A program made the translations under genes and the position numbers. Below the pieces are notes generated by a model that saw nothing but the letters and a program-made list of their open reading frames with translations, was not told the DNA's origin and searched no databases. Positions 25,577 to 34,499 of a stretch of DNA of 51,689 bases are shown one piece after another; the stretch's first letter is position 1; each line of letters starts with the position of its first letter. This DNA is from Candidatus Muiribacterium halophilum (lineage in GTDB: Bacteria > Muiribacteriota > Muiribacteriia > Muiribacteriales > Muiribacteriaceae): the NCBI GenBank assembly GCA_002869225.1, contig PKTG01000083.1, forward strand, positions 23,043-74,731, in the 5' to 3' direction.

Positions 25577-25584
25577 TTAACATT

Positions 25585-26199
25585 ATGATTAAAAACAATA
25601 TAAAAAAAGGACAAAGAATATTTATAGAAGTCAAAAGTGGCCTATTAAAGGGTATTTACTTTTCTTCTGTCAAAGATATAGATAAAAAAGGTATCTATAT
25701 TGATTATCCTTTTGGAAATAACGCTGTTTATCTTGATATGTGCTATAAACTACTGGTTCACATATCATATATTGAAAAGACAGGTGGTGGGTGTAAATTC
25801 ATATTTTCCACCCAGGTATCATCTGTGGATTTTCATTATCCAAGGATGCTTATTCTCTCACCACCAAAAAAGATAGATAGAATACAAAGAAGAAGGCATG
25901 TAAGGATACCGTGTGAAAAAGATTGTTTCTTTAAGACACTTAACACGCCAGGTATGTTGTCTTCTATGGTAGAAAAAAACGGATATGCGCTTAATATATC
26001 ATCTGGAGGGGCTCTACTTCTTTCTCCTGAAAAACTTACCCCTGGTACATTACTCGAATTAGCTTTTTCAAAAAACAATAGACAGATAAAACTAAACTCT
26101 AAGATCGTCAGAAGACAAAGCTCTCAAAACGGTGAGATACTTAACCTTTACGGTCTGAGATTCGACAAAGAGTTAGAAAACCCAAGACAACTTATATAA
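25585..26199 (+). CDS. PilZ domain c-di-GMP-binding protein (YcgR-like)
   Basis: About 204 residues. The N-terminal half (about 1-100) is a beta-rich YcgR-N/PilZN-like domain. The C-terminal PilZ domain carries both c-di-GMP motifs: RRRHVRIP (RxxxR) and NISSGGALL ((D/N)xSxxG). It should bind c-di-GMP and modulate motility or a cell-surface process. The ATG at 25585 is preferred over one 15 codons upstream, because a good promoter ends just before it. A receiver-kinase cluster and a degenerate GGDEF protein lie upstream; no active GGDEF protein is in the window. Confidence 0.88.
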   Translation: MIKNNIKKGQRIFIEVKSGLLKGIYFSSVKDIDKKGIYIDYPFGNNAVYLDMCYKLLVHISYIEKTGGGCKFIFSTQVSSVDFHYPRMLILSPPKKIDRIQRRRHVRIPCEKDCFFKTLNTPGMLSSMVEKNGYALNISSGGALLLSPEKLTPGTLLELAFSKNNRQIKLNSKIVRRQSSQNGEILNLYGLRFDKELENPRQLI

Positions 26200-26207
26200 T
26201 ATATAAT

Positions 26208-26939
26208 TCAACTATTAAATTCGACCTTATCCTTTAAAAAATAATCCACAAAGAAATATCCTGCAACAAGACCGCCGACATGACACTGCCACGAGATATT
26301 ACTATAAACTCCATACCTATATGCCATTATCAGATTTAAACCCAAATAAAAAACAAGATATATCTTTACACTTACCTTAAAAGGATAAAATAAAACCACC
26401 TGATACATCTTTGCATCAGGAAACTTTCTATAATATGCTGCAATATAAGCACTAACCAGGCCACTGGCACCAACAAGTGGAATATTTAAAAGACTTGCAT
26501 CTCCAAACGATCTCATAAGGATGACATGAGTCAATCCGGAAAAAGCAGTACAAATTATAGAAAAAAGCACAAATCTTTTTATTCCTTTTTCACCACTATA
26601 TTTTTCATAGAAAAGCGAATATAGATTGTCTCCAAATATCCAGAACAGGTACATATTAAGAATAATATGCAACCAGCCAACATGAAAAAAGGAATAAGTA
26701 ATATAGGAATAAGCCCTTAAAGGATTGAACGCTTCTGAGCTTATTAGACCGAATACCTTAAACAGACCCTTTGGTAAAAACAAAAATACGAGAAAATTTA
26801 AGAGGACTATAAGAAAAAGTCCTTTAGGAAATCTTCTTACCGGCTTATAGATCTCAATCGGAACACCAAAAACAAGAGAAAAAAGATACAAAGCAGGATG
26901 ATATTTTTTTTCTTCGATCTCAATACCAGGGAAAAGCAT
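26208..26939 (-). CDS. Rhomboid family intramembrane serine protease
   Basis: A 243-residue protein with at least six hydrophobic segments. Rhomboid features: HIILNMYLFWIFGDN (HxxxN-like), catalytic serine in VGASGLVSAY and catalytic His in CHVGGLVAGY. The dyad is intact, so it should be active. An N-terminal cytoplasmic stretch of about 35 residues precedes the first segment. It lies 48 nt after the zinc-ribbon gene and is the last gene of the ankyrin operon or a separate unit. No clear ribosome site was found. Substrates unknown. Confidence 0.88.
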   Translation of the reverse strand: MLFPGIEIEEKKYHPALYLFSLVFGVPIEIYKPVRRFPKGLFLIVLLNFLVFLFLPKGLFKVFGLISSEAFNPLRAYSYITYSFFHVGWLHIILNMYLFWIFGDNLYSLFYEKYSGEKGIKRFVLFSIICTAFSGLTHVILMRSFGDASLLNIPLVGASGLVSAYIAAYYRKFPDAKMYQVVLFYPFKVSVKIYLVFYLGLNLIMAYRYGVYSNISWQCHVGGLVAGYFFVDYFLKDKVEFNS

Positions 26940-26987
26940 CTTAATATCAGCTTTATCAGAATATATTCTTTTAGCTGAGGCAATATT

Positions 26988-27308
26988 TTATCTATTTTCC
27001 ATAAGATCGATGTTTTTTCTATCTATCCAGAAACCTCTGCATTTTTCGCAACCATGAATTCTTATTTTTAATTTACCTGCTACTTTTTCATAGGCATAAA
27101 GTCTTTCAAAACATACCTGGCATATAAGTTCGGTCAATTTCCTGTCGTTTATGTCGTTGATCTTCTCTTCAAATGTTGCAGATAACTCACCGGGATCAAA
27201 CCAGACGGCTTTACATATTGTACATTCATCCAATTCTATATCATCTTTTATTATCTTTTTACAATCAGTATTACAAACGGGACAATAAATATGTTTGTTA
27301 TTATTCAT
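26988..27308 (-). CDS. Double zinc-ribbon (TFIIB-type) protein
   Basis: A 106-residue soluble protein with two zf-TFIIB-like zinc ribbons: CPVC...LDECTICKAVWFDPGEL near the N-terminus, and a second unit (CQVCFERL then GCEKCRGFWID) at the C-terminus. All eight Cys are in place. Such small proteins are common, with no settled function; nucleic-acid or protein binding is possible. It overlaps the pilin-like gene by 4 nt (ATGA), so it is coupled to that operon. Confidence 0.82.
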   Translation of the reverse strand: MNNNKHIYCPVCNTDCKKIIKDDIELDECTICKAVWFDPGELSATFEEKINDINDRKLTELICQVCFERLYAYEKVAGKLKIRIHGCEKCRGFWIDRKNIDLMENR

Positions 27309-27727
27309 TTAAGTTCTCCATGTAAAGTACAATATACTTTATGATCTTCTCCTATTATATATTCGCCACCATCGATACATTCTAACTGTTTCTCATCTTC
27401 AGCTTTCATAAGCTGGTCAAAAGATTCCGGATACTTCTTATTTTCGATATAATAGATTTGTATAAGAGTGTTATAAAATTGCTGATTAACCTTACAGAAC
27501 TTCTTTGTATCTATATCTATTTCTTGTAATTCCATTGGATTGTCAATCGGGTTGTCAAAAGGCTTTTGAAATAGTATCTTATCTCTTTTATCTTTTGGAG
27601 CATTGATTGCAGTATATATAAACAAGATCATTGCAAAAATGACCATTATTATTCCAATAAAGACAATATTTTTTCTAAAAAAGATATTTATATTTGATAT
27701 TATCTTATCAAAAAGATTATTTTCCAT
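27305..27727 (-). CDS. Single-pass membrane protein with pilin-like C-terminus
   Basis: A 140-residue protein. One membrane helix lies at about residues 20-42, preceded by a charged N-terminus, so it is oriented with the C-terminus outside. The C-terminal domain resembles pseudopilin soluble domains: CKVNQQFYNTLIQIYYIENK (CxxN...Y), KYPESFDQLM, then a Cys-Gly-Gly region and VYCTLHGEL, close to the CPxGG...CxxHG pattern of type IV-like pilins. But there is no G/A|F-type prepilin cleavage site. It begins 1 nt after the ankyrin gene's stop. Confidence 0.6.
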   Translation of the reverse strand: MENNLFDKIISNINIFFRKNIVFIGIIMVIFAMILFIYTAINAPKDKRDKILFQKPFDNPIDNPMELQEIDIDTKKFCKVNQQFYNTLIQIYYIENKKYPESFDQLMKAEDEKQLECIDGGEYIIGEDHKVYCTLHGELK

Positions 27728-29719
27728 TTATTTCCCAAGCAAAGGCATTATCTCTTTTAACCCCTGATCCTTTGCTATATCAAGTGCCGTCTTATCATCA
27801 AACGCTTTCAACTTTGTATTGGCACCTTTTTCTATCAATTTTTTTGCTATTTCGATGTTTCTATTAGACAAAGCAAGCATAAGCGCAGTATACTCATCGG
27901 AATTTGCAATATCGAGATCACAACCTTTTTCTATTATAAGCTTAGCTATATCATCCTGATTATTTAGTATAGCCACCATAAGTGGTGTATTTTCCATATA
28001 GCTGTTCTTTACATCAAGGTCAGCGGATTTTGAGATGATCTTTTTAGCAACATCGATCTGACCATTTTCTATTGCCACAGCCAGAGGATATTCATCCTCG
28101 ATGTTCTTGTGATTAACATCGACTCCCATTTCACAAAAAGTTGTTGCAAGCTTTGGCATAGAAGCTTTTATAGCTAACATAAGATAGCTATTATAATCAT
28201 CATCCTGATAATCAACATATACTTTTTTCTCTATAAATAGATTACAGAATCTTTTCTTGTTCTGTTTTATGGCAAGTGAAAGCGGAGTAAGGTTTTTTCC
28301 TTCATGAAGATGATTACTATCCGCTCCTTTTTCAAAAAGCTTATTGGCAGTATCAAAATCATCCTTTAATATTGCAAAAAACAATGGTGTCAGATCATTC
28401 TGAGATACTATATTTACATCGGCACCGTTCTTCAGTAAAAAATCAATTATCGAGATTCTATTATCGGTTGTTATCTTAAAAATGGCGTCAGTTAGAGAAC
28501 ATGCCCCGGTCTTGTCTTTACTGTTTATATCCGCTCCATGTTCAATAAGATATTTTGAATAATCCAGTTTTCCAAGTCTTATAGATCTATGAAAAGCTGA
28601 TACTCCTTTTTTATTTTTTTTATTTATATCAGCACCAGCTTCTATAAGCACTTTGACTTTAGATAGTTCTTTTCCAACAGCTTCGGTTAGTAAGGTCTGC
28701 CCATTAAGCATTTCCTCATTCTTCTTCGCACCCATATCAAGAAGCTTTTTCAGCACAACATCACTTCCTCTTAATATCGCCATCCCTGCAGGAGATACTC
28801 TATCCTTCCACATTTCCTGAATATTCTGCCCCATCTTAATTATCTTTTCCATTATATCAACATAACCCTCTACAAGCGCCCACCAGAATGTATGATAACC
28901 TCTCTCATCCTCCACCATCCTGTTAACACCCAGATCAAGAAGTCTGCTTACCAGCTCTTTCATATTGTAATTCATAGCCTGTTGAAGAGGAGTCTGATCT
29001 TTGGAGTTTTTCATCTCTAAAGCTACTTTTTTTTCAATAAGCCTGTTGACCATATATATCTGATTCTCATCTATTGCAACAGAAAGAGGATAATCCCCTT
29101 TTTTGTTCTGATGTTCAAGCATCTTAGTCTTATCTATTATGTCATCAAAAAAATTCACCATACCGTTTCTTATAGCATAAAAAAGGACAGTCTCGCCTTC
29201 TTTATTAACAAGATCTATATCCGGGTCTACCTTCATCAGAAGATCGATAACACTATATCGCTCATACTTTACCGCCATCATAAGCGGTGTGTTTCCCTTA
29301 CCATCCTGAGTGTTTTTACCTATATTACTTTTAAGAAACTTTTTGACTACATCATCCATCCCTTTTTTAGCCGCAAGAACAATATCGCTAGTACCATCAT
29401 CGTTAAGAGGAACGAGCTTCATATCACTTTCAAGAAGCATATCGATTATTCTCTGATGCTCATTAAGTATAGCAATCGTAAGAGGTGTTCTTCCAGAAGA
29501 GTTCTTTACATTCGGGTTGAATCCAGCCTTAAGAAAAAGATCAATGATCTCCGTTCTGCCATCACCGATTATAAGTTCCTCAAAAAAAGGTTGAGCTTTC
29601 ATCTCATAACCTTTCATAGTGAGTTCTCTCTTATAGTATTTCTGATCTTTTTTGCAGGAAATCAAAAATACCATGCTTATAATACATAACATCAACAAAG
29701 AATGTTTAAAGATCTTCAT
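27728..29719 (-). CDS. Ankyrin-repeat lipoprotein
   Basis: A 663-residue protein. The first 22 residues form a lipoprotein signal with lipobox FLISC. The rest is about 17-18 ankyrin repeats (recurring patterns such as GRTPLTIAILNEHQRIIDML, NTPLMMAVKYERYSVIDLL and AGADINKKNKKGVSAFHRSI). Such proteins act as protein-binding scaffolds on the outer side of a membrane. The gene has no ribosome site, and a -10 box lies 6 nt before the ATG, so it is probably leaderless. It starts an operon with the pilin-like and zinc-ribbon genes. Confidence 0.85.
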   Translation of the reverse strand: MKIFKHSLLMLCIISMVFLISCKKDQKYYKRELTMKGYEMKAQPFFEELIIGDGRTEIIDLFLKAGFNPNVKNSSGRTPLTIAILNEHQRIIDMLLESDMKLVPLNDDGTSDIVLAAKKGMDDVVKKFLKSNIGKNTQDGKGNTPLMMAVKYERYSVIDLLMKVDPDIDLVNKEGETVLFYAIRNGMVNFFDDIIDKTKMLEHQNKKGDYPLSVAIDENQIYMVNRLIEKKVALEMKNSKDQTPLQQAMNYNMKELVSRLLDLGVNRMVEDERGYHTFWWALVEGYVDIMEKIIKMGQNIQEMWKDRVSPAGMAILRGSDVVLKKLLDMGAKKNEEMLNGQTLLTEAVGKELSKVKVLIEAGADINKKNKKGVSAFHRSIRLGKLDYSKYLIEHGADINSKDKTGACSLTDAIFKITTDNRISIIDFLLKNGADVNIVSQNDLTPLFFAILKDDFDTANKLFEKGADSNHLHEGKNLTPLSLAIKQNKKRFCNLFIEKKVYVDYQDDDYNSYLMLAIKASMPKLATTFCEMGVDVNHKNIEDEYPLAVAIENGQIDVAKKIISKSADLDVKNSYMENTPLMVAILNNQDDIAKLIIEKGCDLDIANSDEYTALMLALSNRNIEIAKKLIEKGANTKLKAFDDKTALDIAKDQGLKEIMPLLGK

Positions 29720-29725
29720 ATTATG

Positions 29726-29754
29726 ATGATATAAAAAAACTTCTTCTATGTAAA
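29726..29754 (-). promoter_or_regulatory. Promoter of ankyrin operon, leaderless
   Basis: On the minus strand TTTACA (29754-29749), a 17-nt spacer, TATCAT (29731-29726), then 6 nt to the ATG at 29719. The -10 is weaker than the others. Confidence 0.45.
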
Positions 29755-29770
29755 ATCGCTTTAAAACTAT

Positions 29771-30754
29771 TCAGGCAATACTCTCTAAAAGATCTTTATA
29801 TAGATTGTTCTCCTGTTTTAGGATCGATATACAATTTTCCTTTCCCTGACCGAGTTTTTTCTCATTAATTGAATACCAGGAACCAGCTTTTTTTATTATG
29901 TTTTTTTCAAGACCTATAGAAAAAGCTTCAGAATATGGACATATTCCCTTTCCAAAATAAATATCAAATGTAACCTTCTTAAAAGGAGGAGCTACTTTGT
30001 TCTTTACTATCTTTGTCCTTACTCTATTTCCAATGTTTTCTTCTCCTTCTTTTATAGAAGCGACTCTTCTGATATCAAGCCTGACAGAAGAATAAAACTT
30101 TAACGCTCTTCCACCAGGTGTTGTCTCAGGATTTCCAAACCGAACACCAACTTTTTCACGTATCTGATTAATAAATATAGCTGCACAATTTGTCTTCGAT
30201 ATCAAACCTGTCAATCTTCTAAGTGCCTGGGACATCATCCTTGCCTGAACACCTACAAAAGAATCACCTATCTCCCCCTTTATCTCAGCTTCTGGTACAA
30301 GAGCTGCAACCGAATCTATAACGACTATGTCAACCGCACCACTTCTTATCATCTGTTCAGCGATCCTTAAAGCTTCTTCACCTGATGATGGTTGCGATAC
30401 TATAAGCTCCGATGTATTTATACCTATATTTTCTGCGTATATTGGATCAAAAGCATGTTCCGCGTCTATAAATACAGCAACGCCATCCTGTTTTTGTGCT
30501 TTAGCTACCGCGTGAAGTGCCAACGTGGTCTTACCAGATGATTCCGGCCCGAATATCTCTATTATTCGACCTTTTGGAAAACCGCCTATTCCAAGCGCTT
30601 CATCGAGTTTTTTTGAACCACTACTTATAGCTGATACCTTTTCGATAGGTTTTTCACCAAGTCGCATAATAGAACCGTTACCAAAGTTTTTTCTGACCCC
30701 TGCAATAGCAGCATCTAAAGCTTTTTTCCTACCAGTTTCTAATTTCTGTTTCAT
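29771..30754 (-). CDS. recA: RecA recombinase
   Basis: A 327-residue RecA, slightly short of the usual 340-350. Walker A GPESSGKT, Walker [11 protein letters not shown], the L2-region segment [13 protein letters not shown] and the substrate-binding [11 protein letters not shown] are all recognisable. It forms ATP-dependent filaments on single-stranded DNA for recombination and SOS induction. The start overlaps the preceding unknown gene by 4 nt (ATGA), so its translation depends on that gene. No LexA-type SOS box was recognised; a sigma-54-like element lies upstream of the two-gene unit instead. Confidence 0.97.
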   Translation of the reverse strand: MKQKLETGRKKALDAAIAGVRKNFGNGSIMRLGEKPIEKVSAISSGSKKLDEALGIGGFPKGRIIEIFGPESSGKTTLALHAVAKAQKQDGVAVFIDAEHAFDPIYAENIGINTSELIVSQPSSGEEALRIAEQMIRSGAVDIVVIDSVAALVPEAEIKGEIGDSFVGVQARMMSQALRRLTGLISKTNCAAIFINQIREKVGVRFGNPETTPGGRALKFYSSVRLDIRRVASIKEGEENIGNRVRTKIVKNKVAPPFKKVTFDIYFGKGICPYSEAFSIGLEKNIIKKAGSWYSINEKKLGQGKENCISILKQENNLYKDLLESIA

Positions 30755-31623
30755 CTTTTTAATACCCCCATTGAATTGAATTTGTTAGAGAACAATACTC
30801 TTTTTAAGATACTTTGATCTGAATCAACATAAAATCTGACCATTTCTTTTAACTCGTTTGACACAACTAATCTCTGACTGCATATTATATTAAAAAATAT
30901 CATTATAGCTTCACTTCTTTCGTTAACAGGCAATCTAAGAACAATATCAAAAGCTTTTATAAAGGAATTATTAACGATATACGTTTTAAAAAAATCACCT
31001 GCTCTGCTTTTGAGATCGATCTCACCAGAACTTTCCAAAAGAAATAGAAGTGTATTATGAACGTCTTTATCCTTAAGAGTTAGATTCATCGCGATAATCT
31101 CTTTTGAACCTATGAATGAACTCACCTCATCATAAAGTCTATTTGCGATTGCTTTAAAAAGACCTTTTTTAAAATCTTCTGATACTCCCTTAAAGGATAA
31201 GATAGAATTAAAGACGCCAATGAAAAAATCCCTGTTTGTCTTTGTCGAGAAAGTATTTTTCAAAATATCGGTTATATCTTTAAGTTCTCTTTGAAGATCT
31301 TTTTTTTCGATAATAGTGAATTTATCAAGTATTAAAAAATATCTTGTTCTAAAATACACTCTTTTTACAGGATCTTTTAGAAGATCGCTTTCAGAAAGTG
31401 CTCTTTCCAATAGAAATATTGCTTCAAATACTCTTTTGCTTTTAAAAAGGTCCTCTGATAAAGCAAGCATCAAACGTACCCTTATCTGTACTTTATCTAT
31501 TCTGCTGATCTCTTCGATTATACGATCGTGATCTTTTCTTCTTTTTCTTGAAAAGACGTAAAATATGGATAACCATTTTCTTTCCTGCTCATCTTTGATC
31601 CTTATAAGTCCTTCTTTTAACAT
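30751..31623 (-). CDS. Helical protein coupled to recA, unknown function
   Basis: A 290-residue soluble protein, nearly all helical, rich in Lys, Glu and Leu; helix pairs such as [17 protein letters not shown] resemble TPR/HEAT-like solenoids. No domain was recognised. It precedes recA and overlaps it by 4 nt, implying co-translation. GGGGGT lies about 9 nt before the ATG. In the gap upstream is a sigma-54-type promoter, so this gene and recA may be under the divergent activator gene's control. An unnamed role in DNA repair or recombination is plausible but only from context. Confidence 0.65.
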   Translation of the reverse strand: MLKEGLIRIKDEQERKWLSIFYVFSRKRRKDHDRIIEEISRIDKVQIRVRLMLALSEDLFKSKRVFEAIFLLERALSESDLLKDPVKRVYFRTRYFLILDKFTIIEKKDLQRELKDITDILKNTFSTKTNRDFFIGVFNSILSFKGVSEDFKKGLFKAIANRLYDEVSSFIGSKEIIAMNLTLKDKDVHNTLLFLLESSGEIDLKSRAGDFFKTYIVNNSFIKAFDIVLRLPVNERSEAIMIFFNIICSQRLVVSNELKEMVRFYVDSDQSILKRVLFSNKFNSMGVLKR

Positions 31624-31660
31624 TATATTTTACCCCCTGTATTGATTTCGTTTTCTTTAA

Positions 31661-31677
31661 TACAAATTTCATGCCAA
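31661..31677 (-). promoter_or_regulatory. Sigma-54-type -24/-12 promoter (candidate)
   Basis: On the minus strand TTGGCATGAAATTTGTA: GG (31675-31674) and GT (31663-31662) are separated by exactly 10 nt, as -24 GG and -12 GC are in sigma-54 promoters (consensus TTGGCACG-N4-TTGCA). Two positions differ from consensus. The start would be near 31650, 27 nt before the ATG at 31623. Confidence 0.5.
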
Positions 31678-31691
31678 GATTTTATAATCTT
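31676..31691. repeat. Inverted repeat next to the sigma-54 element
   Basis: AAGATT-TTAT-AATCTT (perfect 6-nt arms) just upstream of the -24 element of the recA-side promoter, followed on the plus strand by a T run. It could be an operator, an architectural site or a terminator for weak plus-strand transcription. The rest of this 228-nt gap is AT-rich with no gene recognised. Confidence 0.35.
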
Positions 31692-31815
31692 TTTTTTATT
31701 TATTAAGAAAGACCTTATCCAGAAAAGTTTTTAGCGATTTTTATTTTATTTTTTTCAATTATTCACGTTATTATTTTTTTATTACTTTAATGAGAAGATG
31801 TATATTTTTAATAAA

Positions 31816-31844
31816 TTGACTATCAAAATTTGACATGATAATAT
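31816..31844 (+). promoter_or_regulatory. Sigma-70-type promoter of the activator gene, leaderless
   Basis: TTGACT at 31816-31821, a 17-nt spacer, TAATAT at 31839-31844; 7 nt to the ATG at 31852, no ribosome site. This is the clearest example of the leaderless pattern in the window. Confidence 0.6.
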
Positions 31845-31851
31845 TTTTTAC

Positions 31852-33351
31852 ATGAATAATAAGATATGTCTTACCTTTCTCGACACACACGGAGCAATTG
31901 CTGCTGCAATATTTTTAAATAAACATCCCGATTGTGAACTTATTGTCTCAAGTAGCGGGAAGTTCCAGGATACTTTCAAAGAATTTATCGAAAGAAAGAA
32001 TCTTGTCATCTATATTATTGGTCTTGGTCCTGCTCAAAAAGATGATGAAACAATCGATATCTTAAAGAAAGTACTTAAAAACAACAAAATAAAATGGATC
32101 ACTCATATAGATCATAAAAATATATTTAAAAGACTTGCTGATAATAAAAACTTCTCTTTTATCATTAACGAAGAGGATCATCTTGCAAAAACTGTAAAAA
32201 AAGAAATTAAAAACAACTCTTCAAGAGCAAAAAGATTGGCAGACTCTCCTGAAAGACCTTCTGATTATAAACATTACGATGACTTAGTTAATAAAGCAAA
32301 ATTCTGGTTCTTTAACTTCGGTGATAAAGAGTTTTATCCATCGATAATCAAAGAATTATCATATGAGAGTTACAAACCTAAAAACTCTGAAGAAAGCTAT
32401 GATGGTTATAATGATCAGAAGTATTTACTTGGAAAAAACGATATTATAAGACAGCTAAGAGAAAAAATAAAAATAGTCGGTATGGATTCGATTTGTAACG
32501 TCCTTATCACAGGTGAAAGTGGTACCGGCAAGACCACTATAGCCTATGCACTGCATAAAGTAAGCAATCGTAAATAAAGACCTTTTGTAAGCGTATCATG
32601 TGCTAATTTCTCAGAAAACCTTCTCGAAAGTGAACTCTTTGGTTATGTAAAAGGAAGTTTTACAGGAGCAGTAGCAGATAAGAAAGGTATATTTGAAAGT
32701 GCCCATGGTGGAACAATATTTCTAGACGAGATCGGAGAGATGCCAGTTCATCTTCAGACAAAATTACTAAAAGTACTTCAGGAAAAGAAAATAAGAAGGT
32801 TAGGTTCTTCTGAATCCATCTCAGTAGATATAAGGGTTATAACAGCTACGAATCAGGACCTCGAAGAAATGATGAAAAAAAAGAGTTTCAGAGAAGACCT
32901 TTATTATAGAATATCAACGGTAGAATTAAAGACAATACCGTTAAGAACTCAAATACGAAGTCGTAATGAAGATTTTGAATATATATCAAAATTTATACTA
33001 AATAATATAGCAACTATCAGAGACAAAAAAAGATTTATTGATCTACCTATTCCAAAAAATTCTTTGAATAGACTAATAAACTATTCATGGCCAGGAAACG
33101 TTCGCGAACTTGAAAATGTTTTGGAACGAGCTTATATATTTAAGGACTGGAATTTCTCTGAAATAGATTCAGATCAAAAAACAGGCTCTTTTAATAAAAA
33201 GGATGAGATAATACCTCTAAAAGAATTTGAGAGAAAATATATTGTCAACTGCTACAATTCATTGGAAAAAAATAAGACAAAGACAGCTGAAAGATTATGT
33301 ATATCATTAAATACATTAAAAAAACATCTAAAAGAAGCGGGTGTTAAATGA
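31852..33351 (+). pseudogene. Sigma-54 activator with DHH-like N-terminus, interrupted by in-frame TAA
   Basis: A 500-codon frame with a single TAA at codon 242 (32575-32577). Before it is an N-terminal domain (about 1-130) with DTHGAIAAAIFL, VIYIIGLGP and WITHIDHK, which resembles a degenerate DHH phosphoesterase domain. Walker A GESGTGKT follows (221-228). After the stop, in the same frame, the AAA+ domain continues: [11 protein letters not shown], the sigma-54-contact loop GSFTGA (268-273, normally GAFTGA), Walker B FLDEIGE (290-296), sensor and R-finger regions, then a Fis-type helix-turn-helix ([20 protein letters not shown]). Every landmark besides the stop is intact, so the break is recent, a sequencing error, or read through. 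A 4-nt overlap links it to the esterase gene. Confidence 0.75.
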
Positions 33352-34478
33352 AAAAAATATTTCATCTTATCTTAATTTTCACTATGGGGTTAACTACTAT
33401 GGCTACAACAATCGAGTTTCAACTTAAGACTTCTACTGATGTTAGTGATGTCTATATAACAGGTAATCTAGAGCAGCTTGGAAAATGGGATCCATCAAAA
33501 ATAAGGATGAAAAAGGATAATGGAACTTTTTTTTATAAAATATCATTGGATGATTGTTCAAAAGATATTGAATATAAATACACTCTTGGAAATTGGAATA
33601 GTGTTGAAAAGGATAAGGAATTTAATGACGTACCTAATCATATTATCAAATTCACAGAGTTAATCGGAAAAAACAAATTTGTTAGAACAGATGAGATTAA
33701 CGTTTTTGGAAACAAAGACAAAAAAATAAAAAGCAGTCTTACAGGGAACTTTGATTCTTTTTTACTTTTTAATTATAAAATAATTGTATATCTTCCTCCT
33801 GATTATGAGAAAAATTTAAAAAAAGACTATCCACTTCTGATAATGCATGACGGACAAAATCTTTTCGATCAGGCAACGGCATTTGGGGGAAACGAATGGA
33901 ACTGTGACGAAAGTGCACAGGATCTCATTAAAAGAAACGTTATCAAGCCACTTATAATCGCAGGAATATATAATAGAGGAAGCAAAAGAATGATCGATTA
34001 CACTCCGACCTTTGATAAAAATATAGACGCGGGTGGAAAAGGAGATGTCTATCTGGATTTTATAGTAAAACGACTTCTTCCCTACCTTAAACTTAAATTC
34101 AGAATATCTGATGACGGACTTTCTATTGGAGGTTCTTCACTCGGCGGACTTATATCACTCTATAGTATGATCAAATATCCTGATACATTTAAAAATATAA
34201 TGGCTATCTCTCCGTCTGTATGGTGGGACGATAAATATATTTTAAAAAACATAAAAAAGACATCCTCTAGAATATGGCTTGATATAGGTACGCTAGAAGG
34301 TGATATCATCAAAGATGATGTCTCTCAGGCTTGTCTTGATGCAAGAGATTTATATAAAAAGATGAAAAATATCGGTTGTGATGTCTTCTACAAAGAATAT
34401 AAAGGTGAAAGACACAACGAAAGCTCATGGTCCAAAAGGTTCCCCGAAATACTGGAATTTTTTTATAAAAGAAAGTGA
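33348..34478 (+). CDS. Secreted CBM20-esterase (esterase D-like)
   Basis: A 376-residue protein. A signal peptide (about residues 1-18) is followed by a CBM20 starch-binding domain (about 20-105; [17 protein letters not shown] and YKYTLGNW are typical). The second half is an esterase-D/putative feruloyl-esterase alpha/beta hydrolase: [23 protein letters not shown], nucleophile in GGSSLGGL and a C-terminal His. The CBM suggests it acts on or near alpha-glucan, e.g. deacylation of a modified starch or removal of esters from oligosaccharides. GGGTG precedes the ATG, and it is co-transcribed with the sigma-54 activator. Confidence 0.82.
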   Translation: MKKIFHLILIFTMGLTTMATTIEFQLKTSTDVSDVYITGNLEQLGKWDPSKIRMKKDNGTFFYKISLDDCSKDIEYKYTLGNWNSVEKDKEFNDVPNHIIKFTELIGKNKFVRTDEINVFGNKDKKIKSSLTGNFDSFLLFNYKIIVYLPPDYEKNLKKDYPLLIMHDGQNLFDQATAFGGNEWNCDESAQDLIKRNVIKPLIIAGIYNRGSKRMIDYTPTFDKNIDAGGKGDVYLDFIVKRLLPYLKLKFRISDDGLSIGGSSLGGLISLYSMIKYPDTFKNIMAISPSVWWDDKYILKNIKKTSSRIWLDIGTLEGDIIKDDVSQACLDARDLYKKMKNIGCDVFYKEYKGERHNESSWSKRFPEILEFFYKRK

Positions 34479-34484
34479 TTTTTC

Positions 34485-34493
34485 TGTTATACT
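34485..34493 (+). promoter_or_regulatory. Extended -10 promoter of alpha/beta hydrolase, leaderless
   Basis: TGTTATACT (TGn-TATACT) lies 6 nt before the ATG at 34500, with no good -35 and no ribosome site. This again gives a start at or very near the A of ATG. Confidence 0.45.
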
Positions 34494-34499
34494 AAGCAT

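Noticed and set aside
29111-29689. Plus-strand frame of 192 codons opposite the ankyrin gene
   Set aside because: A mirror of the repeat-coding strand; the ankyrin frame is clearly real and the antisense product is low-complexity Ile/His/Lys-rich.
31676-31700. Terminator for a plus-strand transcript
   Set aside because: The hairpin with T run looks like one, but no plus-strand gene lies upstream; it is kept only as an inverted repeat.
32740-33351. Independent gene starting at the internal ATG after the TAA
   Set aside because: This Met is inside Walker B-region sequence of the AAA+ domain; a protein starting there would lack the front of the ATPase. It is better read as the second half of one interrupted gene.
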